In this document: in pieces, positions 25,986 to 28,407 of the stretch | Layout of the letters: each line of letters opens with the position of its first letter | Numbering within the stretch: position 1 is the first letter of the stretch | Translations under genes and position numbers: made by a program | NCBI GenBank assembly: GCA_002347085.1 | Contig: DDWW01000051.1 | Location: 3,129 to 31,535, forward strand | Source: Desulfobulbaceae bacterium UBA2276 | GTDB taxonomy: Bacteria > Desulfobacterota > Desulfobulbia > Desulfobulbales > Desulfocapsaceae | Reading direction: 5' to 3' | Length of the DNA: 28,407 nucleotides | The notes under the pieces: model-generated | Databases searched by the model: none | Told to the model about the DNA's origin: nothing | Seen by the model: the letters and a program-made list of their open reading frames with translations, nothing else

Positions 25986-26270
25986 CTATTTCTCCGTCAC
26001 ACTCTTAAACTGGGGACAGGTACACGTATTCCTGCCCAAGACGTCAACTCCCTTCTGGGCCATAATGCTCAGGATCTCTTCCCTGGTAAATTTACAATCC
26101 TTCTGTCGGCACACATAGACCAGACAATCGGTGCAGATGTTAAAAGAGTGGGCATCTATCTCCTGAATAATTTCCCAACATATCTTGTCCGGTTGTTCTT
26201 TGGCAGGACACTTTTTGGTATCCTCGCACTTCATGATTTCCCAGCATGGCCATTCCGAACGAAGCGACAT
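25986..26270 (-). CDS. Small cysteine-rich two-CW domain protein
   Basis: The start is set at ATG 26270 (94 residues), with GAGGAG about 10 bases upstream; a TTG at 26291 would be a poorer start. The sequence has two Cys-Trp pairs, PCWEIMKC near the start and KICWEII some 23 residues later, with CPA between them: the pattern of two-CW domain proteins. Further pairs ICTDCLVYVC, RQKDC and TCTCPQ bring the count to ten cysteines in 94 residues, suggesting metal or iron-sulfur binding. No membrane segment or signal peptide is visible, so it is probably cytoplasmic. Similar domains occur attached to sensory proteins in Desulfobacterota, but the function is unknown. It converges with lepA and stands alone. 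Confidence 0.8.
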   Translation of the reverse strand: MSLRSEWPCWEIMKCEDTKKCPAKEQPDKICWEIIQEIDAHSFNICTDCLVYVCRQKDCKFTREEILSIMAQKGVDVLGRNTCTCPQFKSVTEK

Positions 26271-26404
26271 TTTACTTTTTCTCCTCAACAACTCTCTATG
26301 AAATCTCTATAATTTTATCATCTACTGACCAATGTGAAAAAACTGTCCAGCAGACGAAGAGAAAATATTGTACAGGCAACACTCTCCAGCGAACAAAAAG
26401 ACTA

Positions 26405-26446
26405 AGCCGTCATAAATAACCTGGCCATCTCATTGGCCGAAACGGC
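26405..26446. repeat. Possible degenerate copy of the palindromic element
   Basis: GCCGTCATAAATAACCTGGCC resembles the left arm GCCCTTATGAAATAACATGGCC at 16911-16932, and CCGT...ACGG could close a stem around TGGCCATCTCATTGGCC. The similarity is by eye only. A separate 7-bp hairpin, TCGCTCT and AGAGCGA, lies at 26449-26473. The rest of the 291-bp gap holds no gene I can support. Confidence 0.3.
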
Positions 26447-26526
26447 AGTCGCTCTTTATCCATCCATAGAGCGAGCAACACTGGAGCAGGTAAGTGGGGA
26501 GCGAACACTCCCGGATTCCAGCCTTT

Positions 26527-26585
26527 GCGTAAGGAATCGTAACGAAATAGTTATAAAGAGACAAGCTATTTCGTAACGATTCCTA
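26527..26585. repeat. Palindromic element overlapping the engB stop codon
   Basis: GGAATCGTAACGAAATAG (26533-26550) pairs with CTATTTCGTAACGATTCC (26566-26583) with one mismatch around a 15-base loop. The right arm runs into the engB stop codon (26583-26585). Read on the minus strand, the left arm gives TATTTCGTTACGATTCCTTA, close to TATTTCGTTACGGCTCCTTA at 16942-16961. Confidence 0.8.
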
Positions 26586-27170
26586 ATCTACTTTCGAAAA
26601 AGTTGCAAGAGCCCTCTCCAATTCATCACGCCCCTGGCCGGTCAAGGCCGAAAACAGGATTCGCTCATCAGGGGCAATGGAATGTCCGGCATCAAGAATC
26701 CGGGCATTTTTGACCCGCTCATTTCCTGACAATTTATCCATTTTGGTATAAACGGGCAAAAAGGGAATATTCTTTTCCCGCAACCAGCCAAGAAGCTGGG
26801 CATCATACACCTTGGCCTCATGGCGCAGATCGATAATAACCACCACACAGCAGAGTGTTTCCCGACTCTCCAGATAAGAGGTGATAAGTGACTGCCAGTG
26901 ATCCTGCATCCCTTTGGCGACCTTGGCATACCCATAGCCGGGCAAATCCACCAGATATACGGAACCGACCACTTCAAAGAAGTTAAGCCCTTGGGTTTTC
27001 CCTGGTCGGCCACTCACCTTCACTAAATTTTTCCTACCCATCAGGGTATTCATCAGGCTTGATTTCCCCACATTGGAACGTCCGGCAAAGGCAATCTCCG
27101 GCAGTGATGGGGGGGGCAACTGAGACAGGTTATGGACGCTCAGCAAAAAATTTATATCAGCAAAATTCAT
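26583..27170 (-). CDS. engB: Ribosome-biogenesis GTPase EngB/YsxC/YihA
   Basis: The protein has 195 residues, the usual EngB length. IAFAGRSNVGKSSLMNTLMG carries G1 (GRSNVGKSS), GRPGKTQGLNFFEV is switch I, VDLPGYGYAKV is G3 (DLPGYGYA is diagnostic of the EngB branch) and YTKMDKL is G4. EngB is a small GTPase needed for large-subunit assembly. The start ATG 27170 has only a weak G-rich sequence upstream. It lies 53 bp downstream of hisG in the same direction and may be co-transcribed with it. Its stop codon falls in a conserved palindromic element. Confidence 0.97.
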   Translation of the reverse strand: MNFADINFLLSVHNLSQLPPPSLPEIAFAGRSNVGKSSLMNTLMGRKNLVKVSGRPGKTQGLNFFEVVGSVYLVDLPGYGYAKVAKGMQDHWQSLITSYLESRETLCCVVVIIDLRHEAKVYDAQLLGWLREKNIPFLPVYTKMDKLSGNERVKNARILDAGHSIAPDERILFSALTGQGRDELERALATFSKVD

Positions 27171-27223
27171 AAAAACCCCAAATTAAGTCCCGGACATCCT
27201 TCTGAGAGCGGAATTGAATCACC

Positions 27224-28117
27224 TTATATCACCTTATTCAAGGCATATTCAATAATACCTTCAGCACCGTTTTTCTTCAATCGGGGGATAAGATCCCGGA
27301 CGGCATCCTCAGAGACCACGGTCTCCACCGAATACCAGTCCTTTTGATAGAGCCCAGCTACTGTTGGCGCGTTGAGACTGGGCAGCAACTTGATGATCTG
27401 ATCCAGGCGCGCATGGGCAACATTCATCTTCAGGCCCACAATCCGTTCAGCGTTCAAGGCCCCTTGCAGGAGCATAGCCATATTTTCAATCTTCTCCCGC
27501 TTCCAGGGATCGGCCCAGGCCTCTTTATTGGCAATAAACTGGGTATTGGATTCCATCAGTTCATGGATAATACGCAGACCATGGGCCCGGATCGTACTCT
27601 CAGTCTCAGTCACCTCAACGACCGCATCCGCAAGCCCGGAGACGACCTTGGCCTCAGTGGCCCCCCAGGAAAATTCAATGGTGACATTGATCTTTCGTTC
27701 CTCAAAAAACTCCCTGGTTACATTCACCAGTTCGGTGGCAACCTTCTTACCTTCCAGGTCTTCAACGGTATGGATATCAGAATCACCGGCCACTGCGATC
27801 ACCCAACGGGTCGGCCTCCTGCTCACCTTGGAATAGATCAGATTGCAGACGATCACCGCCTCTGATTTATTCTCCATGGTCCAATCCTTACCGGTAATCC
27901 CGGCATCAAGCATCCCGCTCTCAACATACCGGGACATCTCCTGGGGCCGACAGATGGAACAGACCAATTCCTGGTCATCAATCTCAGGGAAATAATTACG
28001 GGATCTTGGCTTGATCAGCCAGCCCGCTTTTTCAAACAACCCGATGGTGGCATTTTCCAGGCTTCCTTTGGGAAGCCCCAGTTTAAGCTGCGGTGTTACC
28101 TGCTTTGTCATATCCAT
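27224..28117 (-). CDS. hisG: ATP phosphoribosyltransferase, long form
   Basis: The protein has 297 residues, the length of the long HisG with its own C-terminal regulatory domain, so HisZ should not be needed. LKLGLPKGSLENATIGLFEKAG is the N-terminal block, DAGITGKDW the conserved loop, VVSGLADAVVEVTETESTIR the PRPP-binding region, and the last ~80 residues (SLNAPTVAGLYQKDWYSVET and following) form the ACT-like domain that binds histidine. It catalyses the first step of histidine biosynthesis, ATP plus PRPP to phosphoribosyl-ATP, under feedback control. GGAAGAG about 7 bases upstream supports ATG 28117; ATG 28111 is the alternative. The gene follows hisI by 46 bp, so the two are probably in one operon. 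Confidence 0.96.
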   Translation of the reverse strand: MDMTKQVTPQLKLGLPKGSLENATIGLFEKAGWLIKPRSRNYFPEIDDQELVCSICRPQEMSRYVESGMLDAGITGKDWTMENKSEAVIVCNLIYSKVSRRPTRWVIAVAGDSDIHTVEDLEGKKVATELVNVTREFFEERKINVTIEFSWGATEAKVVSGLADAVVEVTETESTIRAHGLRIIHELMESNTQFIANKEAWADPWKREKIENMAMLLQGALNAERIVGLKMNVAHARLDQIIKLLPSLNAPTVAGLYQKDWYSVETVVSEDAVRDLIPRLKKNGAEGIIEYALNKVI

Positions 28118-28163
28118 TGCTTACTCTTCCTTCATTTCTATAATATCTCGTGATATTCAATCG

Positions 28164-28407
28164 TTATTTTTTTCCATACACAGCTTCCGGATCAAAGACC
28201 CTGGCGCCAACAACTGTTATTTCTCCACCTGCAACCCGACGAAAAAAACAGGAACGATGCCCAGTATGACAAGCAGCCCCACCAAGTTGTTCCACCTTGA
28301 ATATTACCGTGTCGTCATCACAATCAACCAGGATCTCCCGAACAAGCTGAACATGGCCGGATGATTCACCCTTGAGCCACAATGTATTGCGGGAACGACT
28401 CCAGTAA
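28164..28407 (-). CDS. hisI: Phosphoribosyl-AMP cyclohydrolase (partial, N-terminus outside window)
   Basis: The frame is open at the right edge, so the first residues are missing. The visible part begins YWSRSRNTLWLKGESSGHVQ, the strongly conserved HisI block, then has VDCDDDTVIFKVEQ with the metal-binding Cys and Asp residues, and CHTGHRSCFFRRV with the second and third zinc ligands. It catalyses the third step of histidine synthesis, opening the adenine ring of phosphoribosyl-AMP. The end VFDPEAVYGKK shows no fused HisE domain, so this is a stand-alone HisI. Transcription runs on into hisG 46 bp later. Confidence 0.95.
   Translation of the reverse strand, partial: YWSRSRNTLWLKGESSGHVQLVREILVDCDDDTVIFKVEQLGGAACHTGHRSCFFRRVAGGEITVVGARVFDPEAVYGKK

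Noticed and set aside
26271..26291. TTG start for the two-CW protein
   Set aside because: A GAGGAG ribosome site stands at proper distance before the internal ATG at 26270, inside the extended frame.
1..28407. tRNA or rRNA genes
   Set aside because: No cloverleaf with conserved T-loop and no rRNA-like stretch was recognised in any intergenic gap.

Overview
This window comes from a Gram-negative bacterium. It carries an ABC-transporter-dependent O-antigen cluster, an outer-membrane TPR/beta-barrel exporter, an RpoH-type sigma factor, and scattered housekeeping genes (greA, lepA, engB, hisG, hisI). Moderate GC, a two-CW protein, the long form of HisG and the style of the sigma factor suggest a Desulfobacterota (perhaps Desulfobulbales) genome. 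That placement is an inference, because no rRNA or other taxonomic marker is present. Almost everything is on the minus strand; lepA is the only clear plus-strand gene.

Region 1 (1-16066, minus) is a surface-polysaccharide cluster. In transcription order it holds a rhamnosyl-type GT2, an O-antigen ligase/polymerase-like membrane protein, GDP-L-fucose synthase, GDP-mannose 4,6-dehydratase, a second Gmd-like SDR, the Wzm permease, the Wzt ATPase with a C-terminal sugar-binding domain, a methyltransferase with an N-terminal coiled coil, a double GT4 glycosyltransferase, a large membrane protein with two C-terminal beta-domains, and an acyltransferase cut by the window edge. Many junctions are 4-8 bp overlaps. 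Inferred logic: GDP-mannose is converted to GDP-4-keto-6-deoxymannose and then GDP-fucose (perhaps also a second GDP-deoxysugar); the chain is built in the cytoplasm, capped by methylation, recognised by the Wzt C-terminal domain, exported by Wzm/Wzt, then ligated and decorated.

Region 2 (16210-22364, minus) holds greA, preceded by a leader terminator, and further upstream a DegT-family aminotransferase overlapping a 1394-residue TPR protein with a C-terminal outer-membrane barrel (BcsC/PgaA/PelB-like architecture).

Region 3 (22706-28407) holds an rpoH-like sigma factor divergent from lepA, a bidirectional terminator, a small two-CW protein, engB, hisG and the 3' part of hisI.

The most unusual non-coding signal is a family of related palindromic elements in three intergenic gaps (16776-17008, 22380-22619, 26527-26585). 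Each gap lies directly after the stop codon of a minus-strand gene. The elements share a core (ACGGCTCCTTATGCC and variants) while the stems differ but stay paired, so the structure itself seems to be maintained.
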